Shown: piece by piece, positions 14,673 through 23,300 of the stretch
How the letters are laid out: each line of letters opens with the position of its first letter
Position numbering within the stretch: the stretch's first letter is position 1
Source of the DNA: Odoribacter sp. AF15-53
GTDB lineage: Bacteria > Bacteroidota > Bacteroidia > Bacteroidales > Marinifilaceae
DNA length: 26,365 nucleotides
Direction of reading: 5' to 3'
Assembly: GCF_003479425.1 (NCBI RefSeq)
Contig: NZ_QUHC01000022.1
Span: 1-26,365, forward strand
Notes under the pieces: generated by a model
What the model was told of the DNA's origin: nothing
Database searches by the model: none
Seen by the model: the letters and a program-made list of their open reading frames with translations, nothing else
Translations under genes and position numbers: made by a program

Positions 14673-17264
14673 TTATTTGTTCTCGAACACGATCTTGTCA
14701 TCCTTCACGTCTACCATGATACGACTATCCTTGGAGACCTCTTCGGCAAGAATCTGTTTGGATAAATCATTCAGCAATGTACGCTGAATCACCCGTTTCA
14801 CCGGACGGGCGCCGAATTGCGGATCGTACCCGGCATCGGCTAACCATTCCACGGCCTTATCGGTAATCTCGATAGCAATACCGTTGTTTTCCAACATTTT
14901 CTTCACGCCATTGAATTGCAGGCGAACGATATCCACGATCTCCGACTTTTTCAACGGGGCAAACATAATAATCTCGTCGATACGATTCAAAAATTCAGGA
15001 CGGATTGTCTGTTTCAACATCTCGTACACCTCCTGATTTGTCTTTTCAAGCACCTCATCCCGGTTCTCCTCGTCAATACCCTTTAACCGCTCCTGTATGA
15101 TATGCGCCCCGATATTCGAGGTCATGATGATAATCGTGTTTTTGAAATCGACCACCCGACCCTTATTATCGGTCAAACGCCCGTCATCCAACACTTGCAA
15201 CAGGATATTGAATACATCCGGATGAGCCTTCTCGATCTCGTCCAGCAGGACCACGGAATACGGTTTCCGGCGAACAGCCTCGGTCAACTGGCCTCCCTCG
15301 TCATATCCCACGTATCCCGGAGGCGCCCCGATCAACCGGGATACGGAATGACGCTCCTGATACTCGGACATATCAATTCGGGTCATCAAAGACTCGTCGT
15401 CAAACAAGAACTCGGCCAGCGCCTTTGCCAACTCGGTCTTACCGACACCTGTTGTTCCGAGAAATATAAACGAACCAATCGGTCGTTTGGCATCCTGCAA
15501 TCCCGCCCGGTTACGTCGTACCGCATCCGCCAAAGCCGTGATTGCCATCTCCTGACCGACCACCCGTTTGTGCAACTCGTTCTCCAAGTGCAACAACTTC
15601 TGTCGCTCGCTCTGCATCATCCGGCTTACCGGAATCCCGGTCCATTTCGATACCACAGCTGCAATATCATCCTCCGTCACCTCTTCCCGGATCAAAGACT
15701 CACCATGTTTCATATCCGCCAACTTGGTTTTCACCTCTTCGATACGGCGCTCAGCCTCCTTGATCTTACCGTAACGAATCTCGGCAACTTTCCCGTAATC
15801 GCCTTCCCGCTCGGCACGATCCGCCTCGAACCTGTATTGTTCGATAGCATCTTTATTTTTCTGTATCTCGTCAATCAAAGAACGTTCGGACTCCCATTGG
15901 GCACGTAATTTAGTGCGTTCCTGAGTCAAGTCCGCCAAGTCCTTTTGAATCTCGTCCAACTTCTTACTCTTACCTTCTCGTTTGATCGCTTCTTTCTCGA
16001 TCTCTAACTGTTTGATCTTACGATCTAGCTCGTCGATCTCTTCCGGTACCGAATTCATCTCTAAACGCAAACGGGCTGCGGCCTCGTCCACCAAGTCGAT
16101 AGCTTTATCCGGCAAGAAACGATCTGAAATATACCGGTGAGACAACTCCACGGAAGCAATAATAGCATCATCCGTGATCCTCACTTTATGGTGATTCTCG
16201 TAACGTTCCTTCAATCCCCGCATGATACTGATCGCACTCATCACATCCGGCTCGTCAATCATCACCTTCTGGAACCGACGTTCCAACGCTTTATCCTGCT
16301 CGAAATATTTCTGGTACTCGTTCAACGTGGTCGCACCGATTGCCCGCAAATCACCTCGTGCCAATGCGGGCTTCAATATATTCGCCGCATCCATGGCTCC
16401 ATCCGACTTCCCGGCCCCGACCAGTGTATGAATCTCGTCGATAAAAAGGATAATCTCTCCTTCTGAAGCCAACACTTCGTTGACGACTGATTTCAACCGT
16501 TCCTCGAACTCTCCTTTATACTTCGCCCCGGCAATCAAAGCACCCATGTCTAACGAATAAATACTCTTGGAAGCCAGATTTGAAGGCACGTCTCCGTTTA
16601 CGATACGTTGTGCCAACCCCTCGGCAATAGCCGTTTTACCGACACCCGGTTCCCCGATCAAGATAGGGTTATTCTTTGTTCTCCGGGATAATATCTGCAA
16701 CACCCGCCGAATCTCGTCATCCCGACCAATCACGGGATCGAGTTTACCGTTCCGGGCTCTCTCGTTCAAATTGATCGCATACCTTCCCAAAGCATCGTAA
16801 TTATCCTCTGCCGACTGGGAATTCACTTTCGATCCTTTCCGCAATTCCTCGATTGCCGCACGAGTCTCCTTCTCGGTCATCCCCGCATCCTTCAACATGG
16901 CGGAAACTGGATCTTTCACGGATAATAATCCTAGTAAAATATGCTCCAACGAAACATACTGGTCACCCATCTCTCCCGCCAACTTCGTGGCTTTTTCCAA
17001 CACCTTGTTAGCCTCGTCCGACAGATAGGGAGAACCTCCGGAAACTTTCGGATAAGCATCCACGATCCGATCCAACGCCACCAACACGTTTCGGCTATTA
17101 ACACCCAACTTGTTAAAAATAAAATTGGTTATGTTCTCGCCTTTGTCAATCACGCCCCTCAACAAATGTCCTGTCTCGATCGCCTGTTGACCTTTTTCTT
17201 GCGCAAGTTGCACGGCTGCTTGCACGGCTTCCTGCGACTTAATCGTATAATTGTTCATGTTCAT
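14673..17264 (-). CDS. clpB: ATP-dependent disaggregase chaperone ClpB
   Basis: An 863-residue protein of normal ClpB length. It has double Clp N-terminal repeats (about 1-150), a first AAA+ module with Walker A GEPGVGKT (204-211) and Walker B ILFIDE (272-277), and a coiled-coil middle domain (about 410-530, rich in E/K/R), which separates ClpB from ClpA/ClpC. The second AAA+ module has GTTGVGKT near residue 605, a Walker [11 protein letters not shown] and sensor motif FNNIIIM-like [13 protein letters not shown], and the C-terminal domain has GARPVKR. No ClpP-binding IGF loop context is apparent. It is cytoplasmic, and dissolves aggregated proteins with DnaK/DnaJ. The start is ATG at 17264 (a second ATG at 17258), with AGGAGA about 10 nt upstream. 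It is monocistronic, with its own terminator. The leader holds a 22-bp inverted repeat that may be a heat-shock operator. Confidence 0.98.
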   Translation of the reverse strand: MNMNNYTIKSQEAVQAAVQLAQEKGQQAIETGHLLRGVIDKGENITNFIFNKLGVNSRNVLVALDRIVDAYPKVSGGSPYLSDEANKVLEKATKLAGEMGDQYVSLEHILLGLLSVKDPVSAMLKDAGMTEKETRAAIEELRKGSKVNSQSAEDNYDALGRYAINLNERARNGKLDPVIGRDDEIRRVLQILSRRTKNNPILIGEPGVGKTAIAEGLAQRIVNGDVPSNLASKSIYSLDMGALIAGAKYKGEFEERLKSVVNEVLASEGEIILFIDEIHTLVGAGKSDGAMDAANILKPALARGDLRAIGATTLNEYQKYFEQDKALERRFQKVMIDEPDVMSAISIMRGLKERYENHHKVRITDDAIIASVELSHRYISDRFLPDKAIDLVDEAAARLRLEMNSVPEEIDELDRKIKQLEIEKEAIKREGKSKKLDEIQKDLADLTQERTKLRAQWESERSLIDEIQKNKDAIEQYRFEADRAEREGDYGKVAEIRYGKIKEAERRIEEVKTKLADMKHGESLIREEVTEDDIAAVVSKWTGIPVSRMMQSERQKLLHLENELHKRVVGQEMAITALADAVRRNRAGLQDAKRPIGSFIFLGTTGVGKTELAKALAEFLFDDESLMTRIDMSEYQERHSVSRLIGAPPGYVGYDEGGQLTEAVRRKPYSVVLLDEIEKAHPDVFNILLQVLDDGRLTDNKGRVVDFKNTIIIMTSNIGAHIIQERLKGIDEENRDEVLEKTNQEVYEMLKQTIRPEFLNRIDEIIMFAPLKKSEIVDIVRLQFNGVKKMLENNGIAIEITDKAVEWLADAGYDPQFGARPVKRVIQRTLLNDLSKQILAEEVSKDSRIMVDVKDDKIVFENK

Positions 17265-17310
17265 AGTCTCACTTTCTCCTTTCTGCCTTGAATTTTACAA
17301 AGTGTATACC

Positions 17311-17332
17311 GAAACTTTCACCTAAAAGTTTC
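17311..17332 (-). promoter_or_regulatory. Inverted repeat in the clpB leader
   Basis: GAAACTTT (17311-17318) and AAAGTTTC (17325-17332) form a perfect 8-bp inverted repeat with a 6-nt spacer, 47 nt upstream of the clpB ATG. It is not the CIRCE sequence (TTAGCACTC-N9-GAGTGCTAA). It could be a repressor operator or a leader RNA hairpin. Confidence 0.45.
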
Positions 17333-17411
17333 ATCCCGGCAAAACGAAAAAAAATTTTAACTCATCACATTTACAATCAACAAGAAACAGCACGACAATT
17401 CATACGTTTTT

Positions 17412-17419
17412 CAAATGTA
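17412..17419 (-). promoter_or_regulatory. Candidate -7 element for clpB
   Basis: The minus strand reads TACATTTG, an exact TAnnTTTG match, about 148 nt upstream of the clpB ATG. No TTTG sits at the usual 17-23 nt spacing, so it is weak or depends on an activator. It would place the inverted repeat at 17311-17332 within the transcribed leader. The rest of 17265-17482 is A/T-rich with no gene. Confidence 0.3.
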
Positions 17420-17482
17420 ATAAAATGCAAAACTGCCACTTTGTCTTTTTTATTTTTACTAAAACATGTCAAAATGACTTAT

Positions 17483-18538
17483 TTATTTCCATTCCCGAAA
17501 AGTATCTCCAAAGGGGGGATAAGCGATACCCTTCTCCGTGATAATTGCCGTAATCAACCCGGCAGAAGTAACATCAAAAGCGGGATTATACACCCGAATA
17601 CCTTCAGGAGCCATCCGTCGGGAATACCATTTCTCGGTTACCTCGGCCGGATCACGTTCTTCAATCCAAATCTCGTCACCCGTGGAACAATTCATATCAA
17701 TTGTCGAGGTTGGTCCCAGCACATAAAACGGAATCCCGTAATAGCGGGCCAAAACAGCCACACCCGAAGTTCCGATCTTATTTGCCGTATCCCCGTTAGC
17801 AGCCACCCGGTCACACCCGACCAGTACCGCCTGCACCCGCCCCTGTTTCATCACCGAAGAGGCCATATTATCACAAATCAGCGTCACGTCAACACCTGCC
17901 TTTTGTAACTCGAAAGCCGTCAATCTCGCCCCTTGCAACAAAGGACGCGTTTCATCGGCGAAAACCGAAAAACCATATCCTCGCTCCTGCCCCAGATAAA
18001 TCGGAGCCAAAGCCGTCCCGTATTCCGACACCGCTAAATGCCCGGCATTACAATGCGTGAGTAACCCCATTCCCGGATTCAACAATGATAAACCGTGTTC
18101 CCCTATCTTCCGACAAGCAGCAGCATCCTCCGCTCGGATCGCCTCCGCTTCTTCCCGTAATACCCGTTTCAACAGACCAACCTCCTCTCCCCTATGTCCT
18201 AGCAAAGCTGTCTCCATACGTTCCAAAGCCATAAACAAATTCACCGCCGTGGGACGAGCCGATGCCAAATACTCCTTTATCCGGGAAAACTCCCGATAGA
18301 AACCATCAAATTCGGCCGTTTCCACACTCTGCATACACACCGAAATCCCGTAAGCAGCCGCCACGCCAATCGCCGGAGCCCCCCGGACCTTCAACAAATA
18401 GATCGCTTCCCAAATTTCTTCCGGTGTTCTCAACGCCAAATACTCCTCCCGGTTGGGCAATTGCGTTTGATCCAAGATTATCAATACTCCTTGCTCATAA
18501 TCCGCACGTGCGGTTACCATTGTAAACAAATCTCCCAT
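17483..18538 (-). CDS. mtnA: S-methyl-5-thioribose-1-phosphate isomerase MtnA
   Basis: A 351-residue enzyme starting at ATG 18538 (MGDLFTMVTA), the normal family length. The frame stays open to an ATG at 18661, but those 41 residues are not family-like. Marks of MtnA are KVRGAPAIGVAAAYG (50-64), LLTHCNAG with catalytic Cys163, FADETRPLLQGARLTAFEL, DNMASSVM, and GCDRVAANGDTANKIGT with catalytic Asp243. It converts methylthioribose-1-phosphate to methylthioribulose-1-phosphate in methionine salvage, in the cytoplasm. No other salvage gene lies nearby, and family members can instead act on 5-deoxyribose-1-phosphate, so the pathway context is open. A TACATTTG -7 element on the minus strand lies at 18684-18691, without a clear -33 partner. 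Confidence 0.93.
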   Translation of the reverse strand: MGDLFTMVTARADYEQGVLIILDQTQLPNREEYLALRTPEEIWEAIYLLKVRGAPAIGVAAAYGISVCMQSVETAEFDGFYREFSRIKEYLASARPTAVNLFMALERMETALLGHRGEEVGLLKRVLREEAEAIRAEDAAACRKIGEHGLSLLNPGMGLLTHCNAGHLAVSEYGTALAPIYLGQERGYGFSVFADETRPLLQGARLTAFELQKAGVDVTLICDNMASSVMKQGRVQAVLVGCDRVAANGDTANKIGTSGVAVLARYYGIPFYVLGPTSTIDMNCSTGDEIWIEERDPAEVTEKWYSRRMAPEGIRVYNPAFDVTSAGLITAIITEKGIAYPPFGDTFREWK

Positions 18539-18725
18539 GCTGAAAATAGTTTTCCGCAATATTAACAAAAAACATTCACAGAAGCCGAATATTTTATCAC
18601 GGATTTCCATACGCATAATACAGGGGTAGATTATCAGTATAACACGAATAAACATTCCCACAAGATTATACCTCCAGCCTGAGCAAATGTATCAACACAC
18701 TTTATTCCAGATATTTTTTTGCAAA

Positions 18726-18757
18726 TTTGGAACACAATCACATTATTCGTATATTTA
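18726..18757 (+). promoter_or_regulatory. Bacteroidota-type promoter for the CISC thioredoxin gene
   Basis: TTTG (18726-18729) is followed after 20 nt by TATATTTA (18750-18757), one mismatch from TAnnTTTG. The expected transcription start is near 18763, about 20 nt before the ATG at 18784. This supports the downstream start over the upstream ATG at 18727. Confidence 0.55.
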
Positions 18758-18783
18758 CAAACAACACTAGAGTCAACTCGATC

Positions 18784-19269
18784 ATGAAACATCAAACAGA
18801 TACTCCCGGAAAACGCAAAGCCACTCAAACGTGGTTCTACATCCTCCTGCCATTCGTCATATTACTAGTTCTTGTCGGATTTCGCACACGAATAGCTGAA
18901 TTTGGTTCTCGCCAAATGCATCGGCTCCAAGACAAAACCGAAGCGCAACTCCTTGCCGATTCCATAAAAATATGGTTCGACTACACGCAAAATGACTCCA
19001 CCTACCAGTACACATTTCTCGAATTCGGAGCCAAAGGCTGTATCTCATGCAAGAAAATGGAACAGGTTATGGAAGACATCAAGGAGAAATATCCCCACAC
19101 AATCAACGTGCGCTTCATGAACGTTACCCAAACCTCAAGCCAGAAATTAACCCAGCATTTCGGCATATCGACCATCCCGACACAAGTAATCCTTGACCGA
19201 AACGGCAAAGAAATCTTCCGCCATTCGGGATATATATCCTCTGAAGAACTGGAAAAACAATTCAAATAA
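18784..19269 (+). CDS. Membrane-anchored thioredoxin-fold protein (CISC active site)
   Basis: A 161-residue protein from the ATG at 18784. The frame is open upstream to 18727, but that ATG lies within the promoter. An uncleaved transmembrane segment spans about residues 18-33 (FYILLPFVILLVLVGF) after a basic N-terminus, so the catalytic domain faces the periplasm. A linker is followed by the thioredoxin fold: EFGAKGCISCKKM (Cys86, Cys89), then GISTIPTQVILDRNGKE with cis-Pro132, a standard C-terminal half. CISC instead of CGPC is typical of periplasmic thioredoxin-like proteins of low or specialised redox potential. Probable role: disulfide reduction or transfer, partner unknown. It is divergent from mtnA and convergent with the MFS gene, only 17 nt apart, with no visible hairpin between them. 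Confidence 0.85.
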   Translation: MKHQTDTPGKRKATQTWFYILLPFVILLVLVGFRTRIAEFGSRQMHRLQDKTEAQLLADSIKIWFDYTQNDSTYQYTFLEFGAKGCISCKKMEQVMEDIKEKYPHTINVRFMNVTQTSSQKLTQHFGISTIPTQVILDRNGKEIFRHSGYISSEELEKQFK

Positions 19270-19286
19270 CCTGCCCCTATTCTTAC

Positions 19287-20462
19287 TCAAGCTTTTGTCA
19301 TTTTCAACACACGCCAAGTGCAAACAAGAATCAACACGCAACACACGATCATGATTATACTCGTGGAATACAAGATATTCCCCATTCCGGTCAAAGGCGA
19401 AACGATCCCCCCACCTAAAAAAGTCAGGAATCCCAAAACCGCCGAAGCTGTTCCCGAATTCTGTCTTTCAAGATTCAACGCCAAAGTCGTGGATGTCGGC
19501 AAAATGATCCCCAAAAAGAAAAGGAACAAGAAGAAAATCACCTCCACGACAATAATGTGTAATTCCATGCAAAGAGCCACCGAAGCAAAACAACTCAACA
19601 CCAGAAACCCCCAAACTCCTATCTGCAAAGCATTTTCATTTGACCTGAAACGAATCACACTCAGGCTTCCCAGCATTATACCAATCGCGTTACACGCAAA
19701 ACAAAGACTATACATCAAAGGCGACAGATCATAATGTTCCTGAAAAATAAACGGCGAGGAAGCAATGTACGCGAACATAACCCCCATTCCAAACGCCTGG
19801 ATCAACACAAAATACATGAAACCTTTATGTCGCAAGATCTCTTTATAGTAAATAAAACGCTCTTTTACATCCCCTTGCAATCGCTTTCCCCGAGGCAATG
19901 AATCACGGAAGCGCAACAACACCAGAAACAATATAATACCGATCACTACCAATACCCCGAAAATACCTCGCCAATTCGTCACCGACAACAACAAACCTCC
20001 CAGAACCGGGGCGCAAATCGGGGCTAACCCCTGCACGCAAGCCAAAATAGAAAAAAACTTCGCCAAATCCTTCCCCGAATACAAATCAGTCGCTATCGAC
20101 TTGGAAATCACGATACCCCCGGCTCCTGAAAAACCTTGAATAAAGCGAGCTAAAACGAAAATTCTGATATCCGGAGAAACCACACAGCCTATAGAAGACA
20201 GCACGAACACGAACATGGAGATCACCAAAGGACGTTTCCGCCCGAACTTATCACTCACCGGCCCCAAAAAGATCTGTCCTACCGCCAACCCGATCATGCT
20301 GAACGTCAAACTCAACTGTACCTCCGACGCACTCGCTCCGAAATATGTAACCAAACTCGGGAATGCCGGCAAATAAAAATCGGTCACGAAAGGTCCCAAC
20401 GCCGCAACCATACCTACAACAAGAAGTATGTAAATCTTTGAATTTCTCTGTTCCATAGTCAT
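19287..20462 (-). CDS. Bcr/CflA-family MFS multidrug exporter
   Basis: A 391-residue inner-membrane protein. I use the ATG at 20462 (MTMEQRNSKIYILL); the frame is open to 20621, but the extra 53 residues are hydrophilic, not family-like, and would overlap the divergent araC gene. The first helix carries ALGPFVTDFYLPAFPSL, typical of the Bcr/CflA group. Motif A (GPVSDKFGRKRP, 67-78) sits between helices 2 and 3, and GFSGAGGIVI resembles motif C-like glycine-rich antiporter sequence. About 12 transmembrane helices are expected. By family it exports drugs or small metabolites with proton antiport; the substrate is unknown. Its intergenic region with a divergent AraC-type regulator implies control by that regulator. 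Confidence 0.92.
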   Translation of the reverse strand: MTMEQRNSKIYILLVVGMVAALGPFVTDFYLPAFPSLVTYFGASASEVQLSLTFSMIGLAVGQIFLGPVSDKFGRKRPLVISMFVFVLSSIGCVVSPDIRIFVLARFIQGFSGAGGIVISKSIATDLYSGKDLAKFFSILACVQGLAPICAPVLGGLLLSVTNWRGIFGVLVVIGIILFLVLLRFRDSLPRGKRLQGDVKERFIYYKEILRHKGFMYFVLIQAFGMGVMFAYIASSPFIFQEHYDLSPLMYSLCFACNAIGIMLGSLSVIRFRSNENALQIGVWGFLVLSCFASVALCMELHIIVVEVIFFLFLFFLGIILPTSTTLALNLERQNSGTASAVLGFLTFLGGGIVSPLTGMGNILYSTSIIMIVCCVLILVCTWRVLKMTKA

Positions 20463-20582
20463 TTCATTTAAAATCATTTTCATGACCGCGAATTTCCTTA
20501 AGATTGAACGAACCTCCACGTCCTGATAATCCACAAATTTGTCCCATAATGCCTTTTCGTACAAATTATCACGACAATTCCT

Positions 20583-20590
20583 TATCTTTG
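20583..20590 (+). promoter_or_regulatory. -7 element for the araC-type gene; shared divergent control region
   Basis: TATCTTTG is an exact TAnnTTTG match, giving a predicted start about 20 nt before the ATG at 20616. The -33 region is poor (TTTTCG at 20554-20559). The 153-bp divergent region also holds a 10-bp palindrome ACAAATTTGT (20533-20542) and a second ACAAATT copy 28 bp away (20561-20567). Both are possible operator half-sites, since AraC proteins usually bind direct repeats. Confidence 0.45.
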
Positions 20591-20615
20591 TTCCCGAAAC
20601 GTGAAATGACAGAAC

Positions 20616-21503
20616 ATGCAAAAAGGAAAAGACTCACCGGCCGACATGACCATCCCTATCCCCGGGAACTTCTTTATATCCCTACTAGATAAAGAAGGTT
20701 TCGTCGAACGTTTCCCATTCAACAAACTAGTACGCAACGACATCAACGGGCTCATCGTCATCATGATTTCGAGCGGGGAAGGATGCCTGAAAATCAACGG
20801 CAAGGAATATACGGCACAAGCCGGAACCCTGATTTCCCTCCTCCCTTTCCACCTGATTGAAAATCACTACGTGTCGGACAATTTTTCATGCAATTACCTG
20901 TTGTATCGTTTCGATTTCATGGCCGACTTCCCCTTTGTCCTCAAATCTGAAATATCCGAAAGGATCGGCAACAAACCGTACCTGATCCTGAATCCCGATG
21001 AATACGAGCATCTGAACGAATTTTATTCTTTCATTTCCAAACAATACAACAGATACGATCATCCCTCCCGGGAAGAAATTATCAAAGCCCAACTTTTCTC
21101 CTTCATCGCGGAACTCAGCTTCATCTACTCCCGCCAAACTTTGCGTCTCAGCACAAACCGACAAGACCAGATTGTCGACGATTTTTTCCGGTTGTTACAC
21201 GCACACCACAAGAAAGAACGAAACCTGTCTTTCTACGCCGACAAGCTCTGCATGACCACAAAGTATCTATCCCAGATATTAAAGCAAGCCACGGGACATT
21301 CCCTGTATCGCTGGGTGTCGGATTTCAGCCTGCAAGAAGCCAAAATTCTGTTGAAATCGTCGGAAATGAGCGTCCTCCAAATCTCCGAGGAACTCAATTA
21401 CCCCAATTCCTCTTTCTTCGCCCGTTTCTTCAAAAAGAACACCGGCATGACTCCCCTTCAATTCAGAAACTCGAAACGGGACCACGCGACAAAAGAAAAA
21501 TAA
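20616..21503 (+). CDS. AraC-family transcriptional regulator
   Basis: A 295-residue protein. The N-terminal half (about 25-170) looks like a small beta-rich cupin sensing domain (GCLKINGKEYTAQAGTLISL). The C-terminal about 100 residues are a double helix-turn-helix: LSFYADKLCMTTKYLSQILK for the first, then ATGHSLYRWV, and VLQISEELNYPNSSFFARFF with KKNTGMTPLQFR, the AraC signature. It binds DNA and probably responds to a small ligand. It is divergent from the Bcr/CflA exporter over 153 bp, which suggests control of that exporter and of itself. An ATG at codon 11 is a possible shorter start, but the promoter position supports 20616. Confidence 0.93.
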   Translation: MQKGKDSPADMTIPIPGNFFISLLDKEGFVERFPFNKLVRNDINGLIVIMISSGEGCLKINGKEYTAQAGTLISLLPFHLIENHYVSDNFSCNYLLYRFDFMADFPFVLKSEISERIGNKPYLILNPDEYEHLNEFYSFISKQYNRYDHPSREEIIKAQLFSFIAELSFIYSRQTLRLSTNRQDQIVDDFFRLLHAHHKKERNLSFYADKLCMTTKYLSQILKQATGHSLYRWVSDFSLQEAKILLKSSEMSVLQISEELNYPNSSFFARFFKKNTGMTPLQFRNSKRDHATKEK

Positions 21504-21617
21504 TTTTCTCTCTCGTCTCCACACTCAAAAAAAAAAAACGAAACAGAAATTCACTTTTCCCGTATCAAAATAAACGGATTATCGAACAACCCGTCTTTAA
21601 ACTAATCATTTATAATT

Positions 21618-22700
21618 ATGAAACATAAACTACAAATTTTACTAGCAATCCTCGTCGCGATTAACTTTCAACCGCAATTTCTGAAAGCCTGTACCGGTAG
21701 CTCGTTTACCGCTAAAGACGGTTCTCATGTCGTGGCTCGAACCATCGAATGGGGCGGTAGTAACCTCAACAGCCAATACGTAATCGTACCACAAGGCTAC
21801 AAGCAACAATCTCACAGCCCGGACGGGATCGACGGAATGATATTCACCAGTCGATACGGGTATGTCGGATTGGCCGTAGAACAAAAAGAATTCGTGGCAG
21901 AAGGCCTAAACGAAGCCGGGCTTTCCGCCGGATTATTCTACTTCCCCAATTACGGGAAATACGAAGAGTTCGACCCCGCTCAAAAAGCGACAAGCATCTG
22001 TGATCTACAACTCGTCTCGTGGATACTAGGCAGTTGTAAAAGTGTCGACGAAGTAAAAGAAGCTATCGGGAAAGTTCGTGTCATAGCCGTTGACCCGCGA
22101 GGTTCCACTGTACATTGGCGCTTTGCCGATTCTTCCGGACGCCAGCTTGTTCTTGAAATTATCAACGAAAAGCCTATTTTTTACGAGAACAAACTGGGAG
22201 TACTGACAAACTCACCGGGGTTCGAATGGCAAACGACCAATCTGAATAACTACGTTAACCTCTTCCCCGGCATGGCTCCCGCCCAAGAACTGGGTGATAT
22301 AAAACTCGCCTCTTTCGGTAACGGTAGCGGTTTTTTAGGAATTCCGGGAGATATAACTCCTCCCTCCCGTTTCGTACGAGCCGCTTTTTATAAAGCGACC
22401 GCACCTCAACAAGAGTCCGGCTTGAAAACCGTTCTTCAATGCTTTCAGATTTTAAACAATTTTGATATCCCCATCGGGATTGAATTTCCCAAGGACAAAA
22501 CTCCCTCCGATATCCCGAGTGCCACACAATGGACCTCGGCAACCGACATGACACACCGGATTATTTACTACCGCACGATGCACGACAGCGCAATCCGCAG
22601 CATTGATCTCAACAAGATCAATTTCGCCCGCGTAAAATACCGGGCCATACCTCTCGACAACGTGCAACAACAACCCGTCATCCCGATCGACATTAAATAA
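21618..22700 (+). CDS. Secreted choloylglycine-hydrolase family enzyme (bile-salt hydrolase / penicillin V acylase type)
   Basis: A 360-residue Ntn hydrolase. A signal peptide (MKHKLQILLAILVAINFQPQ, to residue 24) is followed directly by the nucleophile Cys25, in ACTGSSF. Other active-site positions fit the family: Arg41 (ARTIEW), Glu44 where many members have Asp, Asn98 (EGLNEAGL), Asn198 (VLTNSPGFEW) and Arg251 (PPSRFVRA). It hydrolyses a linear amide C-N bond. Substrates in the family include conjugated bile acids, penicillin V and acyl-homoserine lactones. The sequence alone does not separate these, although the TNSPxFxWQxTNLxNY stretch and secreted form suit Gram-negative members. Cleavage of the signal peptide exposes the catalytic cysteine. 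A hairpin at 22727-22750 follows. No promoter consensus was found in 21504-21617, which holds an A12 run. Confidence 0.92.
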   Translation: MKHKLQILLAILVAINFQPQFLKACTGSSFTAKDGSHVVARTIEWGGSNLNSQYVIVPQGYKQQSHSPDGIDGMIFTSRYGYVGLAVEQKEFVAEGLNEAGLSAGLFYFPNYGKYEEFDPAQKATSICDLQLVSWILGSCKSVDEVKEAIGKVRVIAVDPRGSTVHWRFADSSGRQLVLEIINEKPIFYENKLGVLTNSPGFEWQTTNLNNYVNLFPGMAPAQELGDIKLASFGNGSGFLGIPGDITPPSRFVRAAFYKATAPQQESGLKTVLQCFQILNNFDIPIGIEFPKDKTPSDIPSATQWTSATDMTHRIIYYRTMHDSAIRSIDLNKINFARVKYRAIPLDNVQQQPVIPIDIK

Positions 22701-22726
22701 ACACAAATGGATTCAAACATACAAAC

Positions 22727-22750
22727 AAAGGGGCCGCAAACAGCCCCTTT
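22727..22750. terminator. Bidirectional terminator between convergent genes
   Basis: An 8-bp G/C-rich stem (22727-22734 AAAGGGGC with 22743-22750 GCCCCTTT) has an 8-nt loop. T-rich sequence follows on both strands. It lies between the amidohydrolase stop at 22700 and the PepSY-like stop at 22772. Confidence 0.75.
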
Positions 22751-22771
22751 ATTCATTTCATCCAACCGACC

Positions 22772-23206
22772 TTAATCGTCAATATCAATCACCTGTAACT
22801 TGGTATTAAATTTTATTTCTAAGCGATTCGACAATTTGATCTCATACCCGTGCGAATCTTTTTCTATTTCTACGATTTTAGCATCCGGGTAATTCGTCTT
22901 CACATAGTTACGTATCGCCTCCGGAATAGCCTGAGCCGGGACCTCACTTTGCTTGCATTGAATTTCCGTCCAGTTTCCCGATTTATCAAACTCCACTTTC
23001 TCGCCGCTAACGAAAACAACATCGTAATTCTTGTAAAAGAATCCCGATTCCTCCTTTACCAACGCCACTTTTTGGTCTTTAAAATAAGTGGAGACAAAAG
23101 TCTGAGCCTTCGCAGGCAATTGTTTCACGTCAATCGGCTTTTCATTATCAGCCTTTACCATGGTTATCGAAAACATGCATACAAACAAAAAAACTAACTT
23201 TTTCAT
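22772..23206 (-). CDS. Periplasmic PepSY-like protein
   Basis: A 144-residue secreted protein. The signal peptide is cleaved about VKA|DNE (residue 19). Two related beta-alpha-beta units follow: IDVKQLPAKAQTFVSTYF with a strand pair ending GEKVEFDKSGNW, then AQAIPEAIRNYVKTNYPDAK with IVEIEKDSHGYEIKLSNRLE. This LP..A..(F/Y)...YF pattern is that of the PepSY-like/DUF2874 proteins common in Bacteroidota. The structural relatives inhibit proteases or bind peptides, but no activity is established for this group. It is monocistronic by position, with a terminator shared with the convergent hydrolase gene. Confidence 0.85.
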   Translation of the reverse strand: MKKLVFLFVCMFSITMVKADNEKPIDVKQLPAKAQTFVSTYFKDQKVALVKEESGFFYKNYDVVFVSGEKVEFDKSGNWTEIQCKQSEVPAQAIPEAIRNYVKTNYPDAKIVEIEKDSHGYEIKLSNRLEIKFNTKLQVIDIDD

Positions 23207-23252
23207 ACACTTCTATTTTTAATAATTACTATTCTATTTCGTTCTCGTGTAA

Positions 23253-23260
23253 CAAAAATA
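23253..23260 (-). promoter_or_regulatory. Candidate -7 element of the PepSY-like gene
   Basis: On the minus strand TATTTTTG matches TAnnTTTG exactly, about 47 nt upstream of the ATG at 23206. No TTTG lies at a standard -33 spacing, so confidence is modest. Confidence 0.35.
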
Positions 23261-23300
23261 TCCCTCAAATCTGAAAAGAATTTGGAAAAAAGATCACAAA

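Noticed and set aside
15102..15908. 268-codon plus-strand frame inside clpB
   Set aside because: Long antisense frames are common opposite conserved ClpB. It has no recognisable domain or start context.
17463..17482. Possible mtnA terminator
   Set aside because: Only a short imperfect pairing (TGTCA/TGACT) with no supporting stem was found.
18539..18661. Extended N-terminus of MtnA
   Set aside because: The added 41 residues do not resemble the family, while ATG 18538 gives the normal length.
20463..20621. Extended N-terminus of the MFS exporter
   Set aside because: It is hydrophilic, not family-like, and would overlap the divergent araC start and promoter.
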